Assembly (NCBI RefSeq): GCF_003336205.1
Contig: NZ_QPIE01000005.1
Coordinates: 62,001-126,000 of the forward strand
Reading direction: 5' to 3'
Origin: Chryseobacterium lacus
GTDB lineage: Bacteria > Bacteroidota > Bacteroidia > Flavobacteriales > Weeksellaceae
Length of the DNA: 64,000 bases
Of this stretch, positions 51,078 through 59,674 are shown piece by piece. Under the pieces are notes generated by a model. It ran no database searches. It saw only the letters and a program-made list of their open reading frames with translations, and had not been told where the DNA came from. Each line of letters opens with the position of its first letter. Position 1 is the stretch's first letter. Both the position numbers and the translations under genes were made by a program.

Positions 51078-52055
51078 ATGATCATGGAGTCTTCCACGGA
51101 AAAAATACTTATTACCGGTGCTTTAGGACAAATCGGCACCGAACTTACCAACAGGCTGATTGAAATTCACGGAGAAGAAAATGTAGTGGCTTCCGGGCTG
51201 GATCGTTGGGATAGTACTACTACCAATGCAAAATATTATGAAAGGATGGACGTTACCAATACCCAGTTGGTGCGGCAGGTAATTCAGGATTATCATATTA
51301 CTACAGTGTATCATTTGGCTTCATTGCTTTCCGGAACTTCCGAAAAACAGGCGCTTTTTGCATGGAAACTGAATGTGGAACCCTTGATTAATTTTTGTGA
51401 AATGGCCAAAGAAGGCCTCATTAATAAAATATTCTGGCCCAGTTCCATCGCTGTTTTTGGGAAAGGAATTCCCAAAGAAAATGTTGCTCAGGAGGTGGTT
51501 TTGAATCCTTCCACAGTATATGGAATTTCAAAACTCGCGGGTGAAAAATGGTGCGAATATTATTTTGAAAAATATGGTGTCGATGTAAGAAGTATCCGTT
51601 ATCCCGGCCTCATTTCCTGGAAAACCCCTGCCGGCGGAGGAACGACAGATTATGCTGTAGAAATTTTTTATGATGCTGTAGAGAAAGGAAGTTACACCAG
51701 TTTCATCAGTGAAAATACGGCGATGCCGATGTTGTACATGGAAGATGCGATCAATGCCACTTTACAATTAATGGAAGCTCCGAAAGAAAATATTACGATT
51801 CGTACCTCGTACAATTTAGGGGGAATGTCTTTTACACCTGCAGATTTGGCGGCTGAAATTAAGAAAGAAATTCCAGGTTTCACCATAGATTATAAACCGG
51901 ATTTCCGTCAGGCAATTGCCGATTCGTGGCCCGCTTCTATCGACGATTCCGTTGCGAAGCAGGATTGGGGACTGAACTATGAGTTCGGTTTGCCAGAAAT
52001 GACTAAAGATATGATTGATAATTTGAAAATAAAACTCGGGAAGGGCATGGTATAG
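51078..52055 (+). CDS. L-threonine 3-dehydrogenase-like NAD-dependent epimerase family enzyme
   Basis: A 325-residue extended SDR. The dinucleotide loop is ITGALGQIGTELTNRL (GxxGxxG) near residue 13; YHLASLLSGTSEKQ and the YGISK catalytic motif (Y-x-x-x-K) follow, with WPSSIAVFG and RYPGLISWKTPAGGGTTDYA. These are the hallmarks of the short-chain L-threonine dehydrogenases described in Cupriavidus and Flavobacterium, which look like UDP-galactose 4-epimerases. Oxidises threonine to 2-amino-3-ketobutyrate, which can give glycine and so feed the glycine cleavage system. Followed by a strong terminator. Confidence 0.87.
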   Translation: MIMESSTEKILITGALGQIGTELTNRLIEIHGEENVVASGLDRWDSTTTNAKYYERMDVTNTQLVRQVIQDYHITTVYHLASLLSGTSEKQALFAWKLNVEPLINFCEMAKEGLINKIFWPSSIAVFGKGIPKENVAQEVVLNPSTVYGISKLAGEKWCEYYFEKYGVDVRSIRYPGLISWKTPAGGGTTDYAVEIFYDAVEKGSYTSFISENTAMPMLYMEDAINATLQLMEAPKENITIRTSYNLGGMSFTPADLAAEIKKEIPGFTIDYKPDFRQAIADSWPASIDDSVAKQDWGLNYEFGLPEMTKDMIDNLKIKLGKGMV

Positions 52056-52094
52056 AGTTTTGGGTTATTTTTATTATTACCCTTGAGTTTTAAA

Positions 52095-52129
52095 TGAGCC
52101 GGCTTCCCTGAAACCGGCTCTGTTTTTGT
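52095..52129 (+). terminator. Rho-independent terminator after the threonine dehydrogenase-like gene
   Basis: GAGCCGG pairs with CCGGCTC with further partial pairing inside, followed by TGTTTTTG. It ends 13 bp before the convergent phosphoesterase stop. Confidence 0.8.
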
Positions 52130-52141
52130 CAAATTTTATTA

Positions 52142-53350
52142 TTAGCTCAGTTCAAAAACCGTAATTTCGGGTAATATTCCAACTCTTCCGGGATAGCCGA
52201 TAACCCCGAAACCACGATTCACATACAGGAATTTGCCTGCGCTTTCGTACAGGTCTGCCCATTTTTTGTAACGGTATTGCACAGGGCTCCATTTTATATT
52301 TTTTAAATCGAGGCCAAACTGCATTCCGTGGGTATGCCCGGAGACGGTAAGCTGAATATTGGACGGATGGTCTTTTACTTTTTCATCAAAGTGAGAAGGA
52401 TCGTGGCTCATCAAAATTTTTGCGGCTTCCGGTGGAATGCCCTTTGTCGCTTTGTCCAAGTCACCATATTGCGGGAAAGGTTTCAAACCCCAATTTTCCA
52501 CGCCAATGAGGTAAAGCTTTTCACCATTTCTTTCAATAATCCGGTGTTCATTTCTCAGGGTTTCAAAACCCGCTTGACTTTTCAAACGAATCAGCTCGGG
52601 AACATTCCGGTCTTTGGTTGCCTTGGAGTGCCATTCTGCATAATGTCCGTAATCATGATTCCCCAACACCGAAAATTTGCCGTCTTTCGATTGTATTTTG
52701 GAAAGAAGCGGAATAAAAGGAATGAATTCTTCAGCATAATTATTGACGGTGTCGCCCGTAGCCAGAACGAGATCCGGATTCTGTTCATTAATCAAATCTA
52801 TGGCCGGGTACAGTTTTTCAGGATTCTTGAAGCTTCCGCTATGAATATCTGAAATCTGAACGATTCTGTATCCTTTGAAACTTTCCGGAAGCCCTGGAAT
52901 TTTTAATTTCACTTTTCTGGCAGTGTGCCGGTATTTTCCAAACAGGATGCCATCCGTAAACAAAATAGCGAACAGTCCCGTAAGCCCAAGTCCGGCAAGG
53001 CCCAAAAATTTTCTTCGTCCGGGATATCCTTTGTCTGAATTTCCTGATAAAGAGTGGGTTCCGAATTCCATCAGCCGGAAAAGATCATCAATCAGAAGAA
53101 AAATAACGGCTAAAAGTTTAGGAACTACAAATATTAAAAAAAGCGAAACGATGAACTGAATACGATAATGTCCGCCTTCTGCTTTGCTGAAACTAAGGAT
53201 CAGATAAACGAGAAGGGCATAGACGGAGACGGTAATAATCCAATAGGCTGTTCTCGCCCATTGTTTTTCGGTAACCATTTTGAAAGCCTGAAACACATAA
53301 AATTCCAGGACGAATATAATGGCGGTAAAAATGAGAAGGTTTTTCTGCAT
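52142..53350 (-). CDS. Membrane-anchored calcineurin-like metallophosphoesterase
   Basis: 402 residues from the ATG at 53350; a GTG six codons upstream sits in a terminator stem. The first 145 residues carry four or so membrane helices (LLIFTAIIFVLEFYVFQAF, TAYWIITVSVYALLVYLIL, FLGLAGLGLTGLFAILFTDG). The catalytic domain shows the metal motifs RIVQISDIHSGSF (D-x-H), LVLATGDTVNN (GD), SVLGNHDYGHY (GNHD) and TVSGHTHGMQFG (GHTH). The YaeI/YkuE-like layout suggests a role in lipid or nucleotide-derived phosphoester hydrolysis near the membrane; substrate unknown. Confidence 0.87.
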   Translation of the reverse strand: MQKNLLIFTAIIFVLEFYVFQAFKMVTEKQWARTAYWIITVSVYALLVYLILSFSKAEGGHYRIQFIVSLFLIFVVPKLLAVIFLLIDDLFRLMEFGTHSLSGNSDKGYPGRRKFLGLAGLGLTGLFAILFTDGILFGKYRHTARKVKLKIPGLPESFKGYRIVQISDIHSGSFKNPEKLYPAIDLINEQNPDLVLATGDTVNNYAEEFIPFIPLLSKIQSKDGKFSVLGNHDYGHYAEWHSKATKDRNVPELIRLKSQAGFETLRNEHRIIERNGEKLYLIGVENWGLKPFPQYGDLDKATKGIPPEAAKILMSHDPSHFDEKVKDHPSNIQLTVSGHTHGMQFGLDLKNIKWSPVQYRYKKWADLYESAGKFLYVNRGFGVIGYPGRVGILPEITVFELS

Positions 53351-53356
53351 ATTAAA

Positions 53357-53390
53357 ATAAAAAAGCACAGAAAATTCTCAAATTCTGTGC
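53357..53390 (-). terminator. Rho-independent terminator after the FabH-like gene
   Basis: Read leftward, GCACAGAA pairs perfectly with TTCTGTGC around a short loop and is followed by TTTTTT. It argues against the GTG start of the phosphoesterase gene. Confidence 0.8.
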
Positions 53391-53413
53391 CCTATTCTGT
53401 ATTTGTGACTCAT

Positions 53414-54481
53414 TTACGGAAACCGGTAAACAATCGCGTTGATGTTCATTCCTGCTCCTACAGAAGCAAAAACGATATTTCCTTTTTCTTTGAATTGTTG
53501 CCCTTCCATTTGGCCGCTAACAATAAGATCATACATGGTAGGAATAGTCGCTACGGAAGAATTTCCAAGCTCCTGAATGGTCATTGGTGCCACGATTTCA
53601 TCATATTTTTTTTTGCCATAAAGTCTCATCAGCCTGTCAATAATGGCATGATCCATTTTTGCATTCGCCTGATGCAGCAATATTTTGTCGATATCTTCAA
53701 TACTCAGTCCGGCATCATCTATCGTGGTTTTGATGGCATCGGGAACGTTTTTCAGCGCGTATTCATATATTTTTCTTCCCTGCATGCGGATGTAGAGTTC
53801 ATTCTGATCCGCTTCTTTATTGAGAGAAGGCGCACTTTCAAGATAGGTGATTTCAACATCATTGTCGCAAACGGTATTGCTGGCAATAATTCCGACATTT
53901 TCCTCTTCGGTTGCCTGTACTATGGTAGCTCCTGCGCCATCGGCGAAAATCATTTTATTCCGGTCGTAGGGATCAGTCACTCTGCTCAGTGTTTCGGCTC
54001 CGATGACGAGAATTGTTTTGGCAACTCCGGCTTTAATGAGATGATTGGCCAGAATCATTCCTTCTACCCAGCCGGGACATCCGAAGACCATATCGTAGGT
54101 GATGCATTTTCTGTTTTTGATTCCCAGTTTATTCTTGACCCTTGAAGCCAGATTCGGCATCAGATTCGGGCGGGCATCCGAGGTAGCGTCTCCGAAATTA
54201 CTGGCGTAAATAATGTAATCCAGCGTTTCAGGATCTATTCCGGCAGAAGCAATGGCTTTTTTGGAAGCTTCATAGCCTATGTCAGAATTCATTTGATCAT
54301 CATCAATATATCGGCGGTTTTCAATCTCGGTAATTTCAACAAACTTTCCAATAATCTCTTCTGCAGGCTTATCAATTTTCTCACCGCTGTCCGTGAAAAA
54401 AGTGGTATCCATAAAGTGTTTGCGGCCAATGATGTTAGGCGGTAAATAACTGCCTGAGCCTATGATAACTGTATTGGGCAT
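53414..54481 (-). CDS. 3-oxoacyl-ACP synthase III (FabH-like) family enzyme
   Basis: A 355-residue thiolase-fold enzyme. The triad is complete: C135 in DMVFGCPGWVEG, H270 in LLHQANAKMD and N307 in ELGNSSVATIP. The N terminus (NTVIIGSGSYLPPNIIGRKH, then EITEIENRRY) differs from housekeeping FabH, and DADGAGATIV-type FADGAGATIVQA is the usual glycine loop. Condenses an acyl-CoA with malonyl-ACP to start fatty acid or related synthesis; a paralogue with a special substrate (branched or polyene/flexirubin-type primer) is possible. Monocistronic with its own terminator. Confidence 0.9.
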   Translation of the reverse strand: MPNTVIIGSGSYLPPNIIGRKHFMDTTFFTDSGEKIDKPAEEIIGKFVEITEIENRRYIDDDQMNSDIGYEASKKAIASAGIDPETLDYIIYASNFGDATSDARPNLMPNLASRVKNKLGIKNRKCITYDMVFGCPGWVEGMILANHLIKAGVAKTILVIGAETLSRVTDPYDRNKMIFADGAGATIVQATEEENVGIIASNTVCDNDVEITYLESAPSLNKEADQNELYIRMQGRKIYEYALKNVPDAIKTTIDDAGLSIEDIDKILLHQANAKMDHAIIDRLMRLYGKKKYDEIVAPMTIQELGNSSVATIPTMYDLIVSGQMEGQQFKEKGNIVFASVGAGMNINAIVYRFP

Positions 54482-54555
54482 TTTGTAAAAAAAGTAAAAA
54501 AAATTAATTGCAAATGTATGAATTAAAATCTATAAGGCAGAATGAAAATTATTAT

Positions 54556-54563
54556 TAAATTTG
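54556..54563 (+). promoter_or_regulatory. -7 promoter element of the 54584 gene
   Basis: TAAATTTG, full match, 20 bp before the ATG at 54584, which rules out a start at 54542. Confidence 0.5.
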
Positions 54564-54583
54564 CAAAAATCTCCATAACGGAT

Positions 54584-55153
54584 ATGAAAATGAGTCCTGC
54601 CTTAAAAGGTTTCCTTATCTCTGTTGTTGCCGTTCTGATGGCTTTCGGAATATACTTCCTGTTTCTGGCCAAAAAGGATGCTTATTTGGTAGATAATCCC
54701 ACTTCAGAAACCTATTATTTTAAACTCAATAAAGGTGCAGAGAAAATTATTTCCGGTGGGCAATATGTAGAAGTGGATCTGAATAAAGGCCAGAACAGCA
54801 TTCAGGTTTTTGATAAACATAAGAAATTGCTATATGATTCTGCGTTTACTGTCGCGAGGCAACGCGGAATGGTGAATATTGCACATCAGGATTATTATAT
54901 CCATACCCAATATTACGGATATGATGTTGATAAAGATTCCCTACTAATGACATTGGGAACGACGACGATTGATAATGAAAATTATTTCGGAGCGCCAAAA
55001 CACTTCAAATCTTTGTATGCGGAGGATTTCTATTATAATGTTAATGAAAATTACGACCGCATTATCAAAAATATTCAAAAGACAGAAACCCGGACGAAAA
55101 TATTCCGGAAACAGGATTTTTTAAATTATTATAAAGAACATTATCAATTTTAA
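54584..55153 (+). CDS. Hypothetical membrane-anchored protein
   Basis: 189 residues from the ATG at 54584 (MKMSPALKGFLISVVAVLM). One N-terminal helix, residues about 8-28, anchors a mostly soluble domain (VDNPTSETYYFKLNKGAEKI, GGQYVEVDLNKGQNSIQVFD, AHQDYYIHTQYYGYDVDKDS, FFYYNVNENYDRIIKNIQKT-like YYNVNENYDRIIKNIQ). The family is not recognised. Its stop overlaps the ubiE start by one base (TAATG), so it is translationally coupled with ubiE and part of the operon that continues to porT. Confidence 0.75.
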   Translation: MKMSPALKGFLISVVAVLMAFGIYFLFLAKKDAYLVDNPTSETYYFKLNKGAEKIISGGQYVEVDLNKGQNSIQVFDKHKKLLYDSAFTVARQRGMVNIAHQDYYIHTQYYGYDVDKDSLLMTLGTTTIDNENYFGAPKHFKSLYAEDFYYNVNENYDRIIKNIQKTETRTKIFRKQDFLNYYKEHYQF

Positions 55154-55881
55154 TGAGCAATACAGATCCGGTGAAGCCGTATAATTCCGAGGCGAGCAAA
55201 AAAAGTGAAGTGGAGGATATGTTTGATAATATCGCTCCCAAGTATGATTTGCTCAATCATGTTCTTTCTTTGAAGATCGACGTCATCTGGCGCAATACGC
55301 TGACCAAATGGATGAAGAAAGATGATGTAAAAGAAGTCCTGGATGTGGCAACAGGAACCGGCGATTTGGCCATTGCCATTCAAAAAGGAACCGGTGCGAA
55401 GGTTGTAGGATTGGATTTATCGCAACAAATGTTAAATGTTGGTGCTGTTAAAATAAAAAAACTTAATTTAGACGGCAGAATTTTACTACAGAAAGGTGAT
55501 GCTGAACAGTTGCCGTTTGAAGACGATCGTTTTGATGCGGTATCCGTAGCATTTGGAGTCCGGAATTTTGAAAATCTGAACAAAGGATTGGCGGAACTGA
55601 GAAGAGTGGTGAAGAAAGAAAAAAGCGTTTATATTTTGGAATTTTCCAAAGTGGAAGGCCTTTTGGCACCGCTGTATATGTTTTATTTTAAAAATATTCT
55701 TCCGATGATTGGAAGATTGGTTTCCAAGGATAACCGCGCGTATACTTATCTGCCCGATTCGGTAAATGCATTTCCGTTCGGAGAAAAAATGAAACAGATC
55801 CTGCTGGAAACAGGATTCAAAAAAGTGGAATATAAAAAACTAAGTTTAGGGATTGCCACCATTTATAAAGCCACCAAATAG
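55153..55881 (+). CDS. ubiE: Demethylmenaquinone methyltransferase
   Basis: A 242-residue SAM methyltransferase of the UbiE/MenG family. The SAM motif I is LDVATGTGDLAIA; VEDMFDNIAPKYDLLNHVLSL near the N terminus and AYTYLPDSVNAFPFGEKM near the C terminus are UbiE/MenG-specific signatures. It methylates demethylmenaquinone, the last step of menaquinone synthesis, at the membrane. Menaquinone is the quinone expected in this phylum. It starts inside the stop codon of the previous gene and is followed 41 bp later by porT, an order known in flavobacteria. Confidence 0.95.
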   Translation: MSNTDPVKPYNSEASKKSEVEDMFDNIAPKYDLLNHVLSLKIDVIWRNTLTKWMKKDDVKEVLDVATGTGDLAIAIQKGTGAKVVGLDLSQQMLNVGAVKIKKLNLDGRILLQKGDAEQLPFEDDRFDAVSVAFGVRNFENLNKGLAELRRVVKKEKSVYILEFSKVEGLLAPLYMFYFKNILPMIGRLVSKDNRAYTYLPDSVNAFPFGEKMKQILLETGFKKVEYKKLSLGIATIYKATK

Positions 55882-55922
55882 TACGGCGTTAAAGAAATGG
55901 GTAAGAAAAATTAAATATACAC

Positions 55923-56705
55923 ATGAATAAAATTTTATTAAAATCACTGGTTTTAGTATCCTTTACATTTGCGACACTGGCTGATGCTCAGTTCCGAACC
56001 AGAGACAGAATGGACAGGTTGGAGAGTTTTGATCATCAGAAATTCAGCTGGGGCTTTTATCTTAACGGAAATTTGTTTGATTTCCATACGGTTTTGCACC
56101 CAAGATACGGGATGAGTGGCAATCATAATCTGGTTTCGGCCAAACCGATGGGTGGTTTTGGTGCCGGACTTATCGGAAAAATGAGGCTGAATGATTATTT
56201 TGATCTGAGGTTGGAGCCAGGATTACAGTTTGCTGAAAGAGAAATTGTTTTCAATACCCAGTCCAATGATCAATATGCGGCCGGAACGCTTACCAATCCT
56301 CCTTTTATCCCTTTTCCAATGGATGAAGATGATCGGGTGAGAAGAGTAAAATCTACCATGTTGGATATTCCAGTACTTGTGGAAATGCACGGAGAAAGAT
56401 GGTACAATACCCGCCCTTATGTTGCTGCCGGAGTTAATTATGTAGTTAATTTACAATCAAATGCCAACAGTGATGATGATAATCTTCAACAGGTTTTTCG
56501 TTCTACCACGCATAATTTCGCATGGTCTGCCGAAATCGGAATTCAGATTTATTTCAATCGTTTCAAGCTGACTCCGGGAATTCGCGGTACCTTTTTCATG
56601 AACAATGAAATGGTAGCCGATAATCCGGCAACGCCGCCATATTGGGCAAAAGCAGTTTCTACATTGCAAACCAGAGCGTTTATGTTCACGCTGAAATTTG
56701 AATAA
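55923..56705 (+). CDS. porT: PorT, type IX secretion system barrel protein
   Basis: A 260-residue protein with a signal peptide ending DAQ (residues 1-23). The mature chain is a PorT-like beta-barrel: QKFSWGFYLNGNLFDFHTVL, FGAGLIGKMRLNDYFDLRLE, GLQFAEREIVFNT, MLDIPVLVEMHGERWYNTRP, YVAAGVNYVVNLQ and TTHNFAWSAEIGIQIYFNRF, ending FMFTLKFE. PorT is required for gliding/type IX secretion in Porphyromonas and flavobacteria; the neighbour ubiE supports the call. It implies that surface proteins with type IX C-terminal sorting domains are exported in this organism. Confidence 0.87.
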   Translation: MNKILLKSLVLVSFTFATLADAQFRTRDRMDRLESFDHQKFSWGFYLNGNLFDFHTVLHPRYGMSGNHNLVSAKPMGGFGAGLIGKMRLNDYFDLRLEPGLQFAEREIVFNTQSNDQYAAGTLTNPPFIPFPMDEDDRVRRVKSTMLDIPVLVEMHGERWYNTRPYVAAGVNYVVNLQSNANSDDDNLQQVFRSTTHNFAWSAEIGIQIYFNRFKLTPGIRGTFFMNNEMVADNPATPPYWAKAVSTLQTRAFMFTLKFE

Positions 56706-56726
56706 AAATCAATACAATATCAAGAT

Positions 56727-56758
56727 AAAGAGAAAGTTACCCACGCTTTCTCTTTTTT
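56727..56758 (+). terminator. Rho-independent terminator after porT
   Basis: AAAGAGAAAG pairs perfectly with CTTTCTCTTT around TTACCCACG, followed by six T. Confidence 0.88.
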
Positions 56759-56795
56759 ATTTTCGTAGTAAAACAAAAAAGAAGAGGTTTTGTAA

Positions 56796-56825
56796 TTGAT
56801 TCATCATTTAAATTTTATATTTTTG
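56796..56825 (+). promoter_or_regulatory. Promoter of the coiled-coil-zapA operon
   Basis: TTG at 56796-56798, a 19-nt spacer and TATTTTTG at 56818-56825, 29 bp before the ATG at 56855. Confidence 0.65.
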
Positions 56826-56854
56826 CTTAAATGTTAGAATTTTAAAAACCTGAA

Positions 56855-57157
56855 ATGCTCAAAGATTTAGAACAACATTTTTTGGAACTGGAAAACAGAA
56901 TTGCGGCAATTAGCAAAAATTATCAGTCGCTTTCCAAAGAATATATCGCTCTAAATGAAGAGCTCCAAGAACTGAAGGAAAAATATGATGAAGAGAGAAA
57001 AAAAAATCAGGTATTAGCAGAAGAACAAAAAAATATAAAACTTTATTCAGCAATAGCAGGAAATCCGGAACATAACAGGCTGATGAAAAACCACCTGAAC
57101 CGCCTCATCAAAGAAGTAGATTTCTGCATTGCCGAACTTCAAAACAGCGGATTGTAA
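56855..57157 (+). CDS. Small coiled-coil protein coupled to zapA
   Basis: A 100-residue protein that is almost all coiled coil from residue 5 to 65 (LEQHFLELENRIAAISKNYQ, EYIALNEELQELKEKYDEER, KKNQVLAEEQKNIKLYS) followed by a short alpha-helical tail (MKNHLNRLIKEVDFCIAELQ). Its stop TAA overlaps the zapA ATG (TAATG). The coiled coil plus the fixed neighbour suggests a division-ring accessory comparable to ZapB, but this is inference; there is no evident sequence identity with ZapB. Confidence 0.8.
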   Translation: MLKDLEQHFLELENRIAAISKNYQSLSKEYIALNEELQELKEKYDEERKKNQVLAEEQKNIKLYSAIAGNPEHNRLMKNHLNRLIKEVDFCIAELQNSGL

Positions 57158-57444
57158 TGGATGTAAGACGAATTACCATTAATATTGCAGGAAGAGTATA
57201 CCCGCTGAATGTTCCCGCAGCAGAAGAAGAAACACTGCGCAAAGTCGGGAAGCAGATTGAACTCATGATTAAAGATTTTGAACAGAATTTTGATGTGCGC
57301 GACAAGCAGGATGCTCTTGCGATGTGTGCACTGAAACTGGGAACCAATGCAGAAGTAACTGCGCTGGCCAATGAAAACAATATTAAAGCTTCCTCCGAAC
57401 GGCTGAAAAAAATCAACCAAAACCTGGAAGCACTGGAAAAGTAG
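57157..57444 (+). CDS. zapA: Cell division protein ZapA
   Basis: A 95-residue protein. RRITINIAGRVYPLNVPAAE and EETLRKVGKQIELMIKDFEQ are the ZapA globular head; the C-terminal coiled coil is NENNIKASSERLKKINQNLE. As a tetramer it bundles FtsZ filaments at mid-cell. It is coupled to the coiled-coil gene before it by the TAATG overlap and precedes a structured RNA 22 bp after its stop. Confidence 0.88.
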   Translation: MDVRRITINIAGRVYPLNVPAAEEETLRKVGKQIELMIKDFEQNFDVRDKQDALAMCALKLGTNAEVTALANENNIKASSERLKKINQNLEALEK

Positions 57445-57466
57445 ATTTTTCTTTTCCAAAAAACTG

Positions 57467-57634
57467 CCTACAATAGTTCTAACACATTAAAGGTAAACTC
57501 AACGCTAAACAATTACCGAACAAATGTCCTTTGAATGGCGTGCCGCATTTTGCGGATTACAGACAAAGGAAATCAGTTCAAATCGTGTTGATTAGGAGTT
57601 TACTCTTATCACCTGAACTGTTGTAGGTTTTTTT
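57467..57634 (+). ncRNA. ssrS: Structured RNA, candidate 6S RNA
   Basis: No protein frame fills this gap. A long rod can be drawn: CCTACAATAGTTC (57467-57479) pairs with GAACTGTTGTAGG (57615-57627, one G-U); GTAAACTC (57493-57500) with GAGTTTAC (57596-57603); CAACGC (57500-57505) with GTGTTG (57585-57590, one G-U); TCCTTTG (57527-57533) with CAAAGGA (57564-57570); apical hairpin CCGCA-TTT-TGCGG (57543-57555). Internal loops between them give the open-bubble shape of 6S RNA. The closing stem is followed by seven T, so it ends as an intrinsic terminator. 6S RNA binds RNA polymerase. In gammaproteobacteria ssrS is also next to zapA. Length near 168 nt fits. Confidence 0.75.
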
Positions 57635-57709
57635 ATGAAAAAATAGGGACCATCGTGTGATCCTTAAGAACTTAATATCAAAATATTTAGAAATAAAAAC
57701 TTAATATAT

Positions 57710-59281
57710 ATGACACTTACCACTATTATTATCGGCTTTGTAGCCTTGGCAGCAGGAATTCTCATGGGGCTGTTATTTTCCAGAAGCAGCCTCAATACAA
57801 AAGCTAAATTTATTATAGAAGATGCCAAGAAAAACGCTGAGAATATCATAGAAAACTCCAACGTAAAAGCAGAATCCGTAAGAAAAGAAAAAGAAGCTCA
57901 AGCCAAAGTGAAATTTTTGGAACTGAAATCACAGCATGATACCGAAATTCAGAATCGGGAAAAGAAAATTCAGGAAATTGAAAAACGCATCCGCGATAAA
58001 GAACAAAAGCTGAATGATGAATTGAGCAAAACCGGAAAGCTGGAAAAAGATCTGGATAGACAAATTGCCGATTATGCCAAAAAGCATGAAATTCTGGAAA
58101 GAAAACAGGAAGAATTGGAGACCATCACGACGCAGAAAGTGGAAATCCTCGAAAAGCTGTCACATTACACTGCCGAAGAAGCCAAAGCCGAATTGGTAGA
58201 AGCCATGAAAGCAGAAGCCAAGACCAGAGCGCAGGCACACGTGCAGGAAATCATGGAAGAGGCTCAACTGAATGCGAAAAGTGAAGCCAGAAAAATAGTA
58301 ATTCAAACCATCCAAAGAATCGGTACAGAGCAAGCCATTGAGAATTCTGTTTCTGTTTTCAATATCGAATCGGATGAAATAAAAGGAAGAATTATCGGAA
58401 GAGAAGGGCGGAATATCCGTGCCTTGGAAGCCGCAACAGGCGTAGAAATTATTGTGGATGATACTCCGGAAGCTATTTTGCTTTCCTGTTTCGATCCGGT
58501 GAGAAGGGAAGTCGCCAGGCTTTCACTCCACAGATTGGTGACAGACGGAAGAATTCACCCTGCAAGAATAGAAGAGGTGGTGGAAAAAACCAGAAAACAA
58601 ATCGAAGAAGAAATTATAGAAGTCGGGAAAAGAACGATTATAGACCTCGGAGTTCACGGGTTACATCCCGAACTAGTGAAAATTATAGGGAGAATGAAAT
58701 ACCGTTCCTCTTATGGACAAAACCTGTTGCAGCACTCCCGCGAAGTAGCCAATATCGCTGCAACGATGGCTGCAGAACTGGGATTAAATGTGAAACTCGC
58801 CAAAAGAGCCGGGCTGTTGCATGATATAGGAAAAGTGCCGGAACAGGAATCCGAACTTCCACACGCACTTTTGGGAATGCAGTGGGCAGAAAAATATGGA
58901 GAAAATGCAGAAGTCGTCAACGCAATTGGTGCGCACCATGACGAAGTGGAAATGACTTCTTTATTATCACCGCTGATTCAAGTTGCGGATGGTATTTCCG
59001 GAGCAAGGCCGGGAGCAAGACGTCAGGTTTTGGAATCGTATATTCAAAGACTAAAGGATCTGGAATCCACTGCCATGAGTTTCGACGGCGTTTCGAGTGC
59101 TTATGCCATTCAGGCCGGGCGTGAACTGCGCGTGATGGTAGAAAGTGGAAAAGTGACTGATGAACAATCGCACCAGCTTTCCTACGATATTTCGGAAAAA
59201 ATACAAAATGAACTCACCTATCCCGGACAAGTGAAAGTAACGGTCATCCGTGAAACCCGTGCCGTGAATATTGCAAGATAG
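57710..59281 (+). CDS. rny: Ribonuclease Y
   Basis: A 523-residue membrane-anchored endoribonuclease. An N-terminal helix is at about residues 3-24 ([21 protein letters not shown]); a coiled coil covers about 30-190 ([20 protein letters not shown]). The KH domain is [21 protein letters not shown] and the HD domain has [20 protein letters not shown] and [14 protein letters not shown] (H371, D372). It starts mRNA decay by endonucleolytic cutting. The 265-bp interval to zapA holds the 6S-like RNA, and a terminator follows the gene. Confidence 0.94.
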   Translation: MTLTTIIIGFVALAAGILMGLLFSRSSLNTKAKFIIEDAKKNAENIIENSNVKAESVRKEKEAQAKVKFLELKSQHDTEIQNREKKIQEIEKRIRDKEQKLNDELSKTGKLEKDLDRQIADYAKKHEILERKQEELETITTQKVEILEKLSHYTAEEAKAELVEAMKAEAKTRAQAHVQEIMEEAQLNAKSEARKIVIQTIQRIGTEQAIENSVSVFNIESDEIKGRIIGREGRNIRALEAATGVEIIVDDTPEAILLSCFDPVRREVARLSLHRLVTDGRIHPARIEEVVEKTRKQIEEEIIEVGKRTIIDLGVHGLHPELVKIIGRMKYRSSYGQNLLQHSREVANIAATMAAELGLNVKLAKRAGLLHDIGKVPEQESELPHALLGMQWAEKYGENAEVVNAIGAHHDEVEMTSLLSPLIQVADGISGARPGARRQVLESYIQRLKDLESTAMSFDGVSSAYAIQAGRELRVMVESGKVTDEQSHQLSYDISEKIQNELTYPGQVKVTVIRETRAVNIAR

Positions 59282-59304
59282 GCAAACGTAAGAATTTTAT
59301 ATAA

Positions 59305-59333
59305 AGCCAGAACAAAAAAGTTCTGGTTTTTTT
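59305..59333 (+). terminator. Rho-independent terminator after rny
   Basis: CCAGAAC pairs perfectly with GTTCTGG around AAAAAA and is followed by seven T. Confidence 0.88.
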
Positions 59334-59674
59334 GTGGAATAATAGTGCCCGAATTAATTCCAAAAATCTTATTGAGCCAACTATAGTGGAGACGTTATAA
59401 AGATTGAATGATTATCATTTCAGCTGATATAATAAGAAAGAATAAAAGAACAAATCAGTGTAGAAGTGATTTATTTCAGCTTATTGTCGGCTCTTTTTCA
59501 AAAAAAAGAAATGTACAACCCTCTATTTTGCTCAAAAAGTTTACATTTGTAATACTGGAATAAAGCGATTCAGTGGTGACTAAAAAGAACTGTTTCGTTT
59601 CCTTTTCATCACTTCTTGCCAATTCCCTAAAACTTTTTTTAAAAATAAAATTATAACCTTATTAATTAATAATT
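59334..59674 (+). other. Long intergenic region before the amidohydrolase
   Basis: About 340 bp without a credible frame. It includes the perfect palindrome AATGATTATCATT (59407-59419), a full -7 match TACATTTG (59542-59549) that would give a leader of about 120 nt, and stretches of AT-rich sequence. No transposon or RNA fold is evident. The palindrome could be a repressor site. Confidence 0.4.

Noticed and set aside
53168-54145. 325-codon rightward open frame
   Set aside because: It lies antisense to the FabH-like and phosphoesterase genes, whose catalytic residues are intact; composition is rich in Ile/Phe/Ser, as shadows are.
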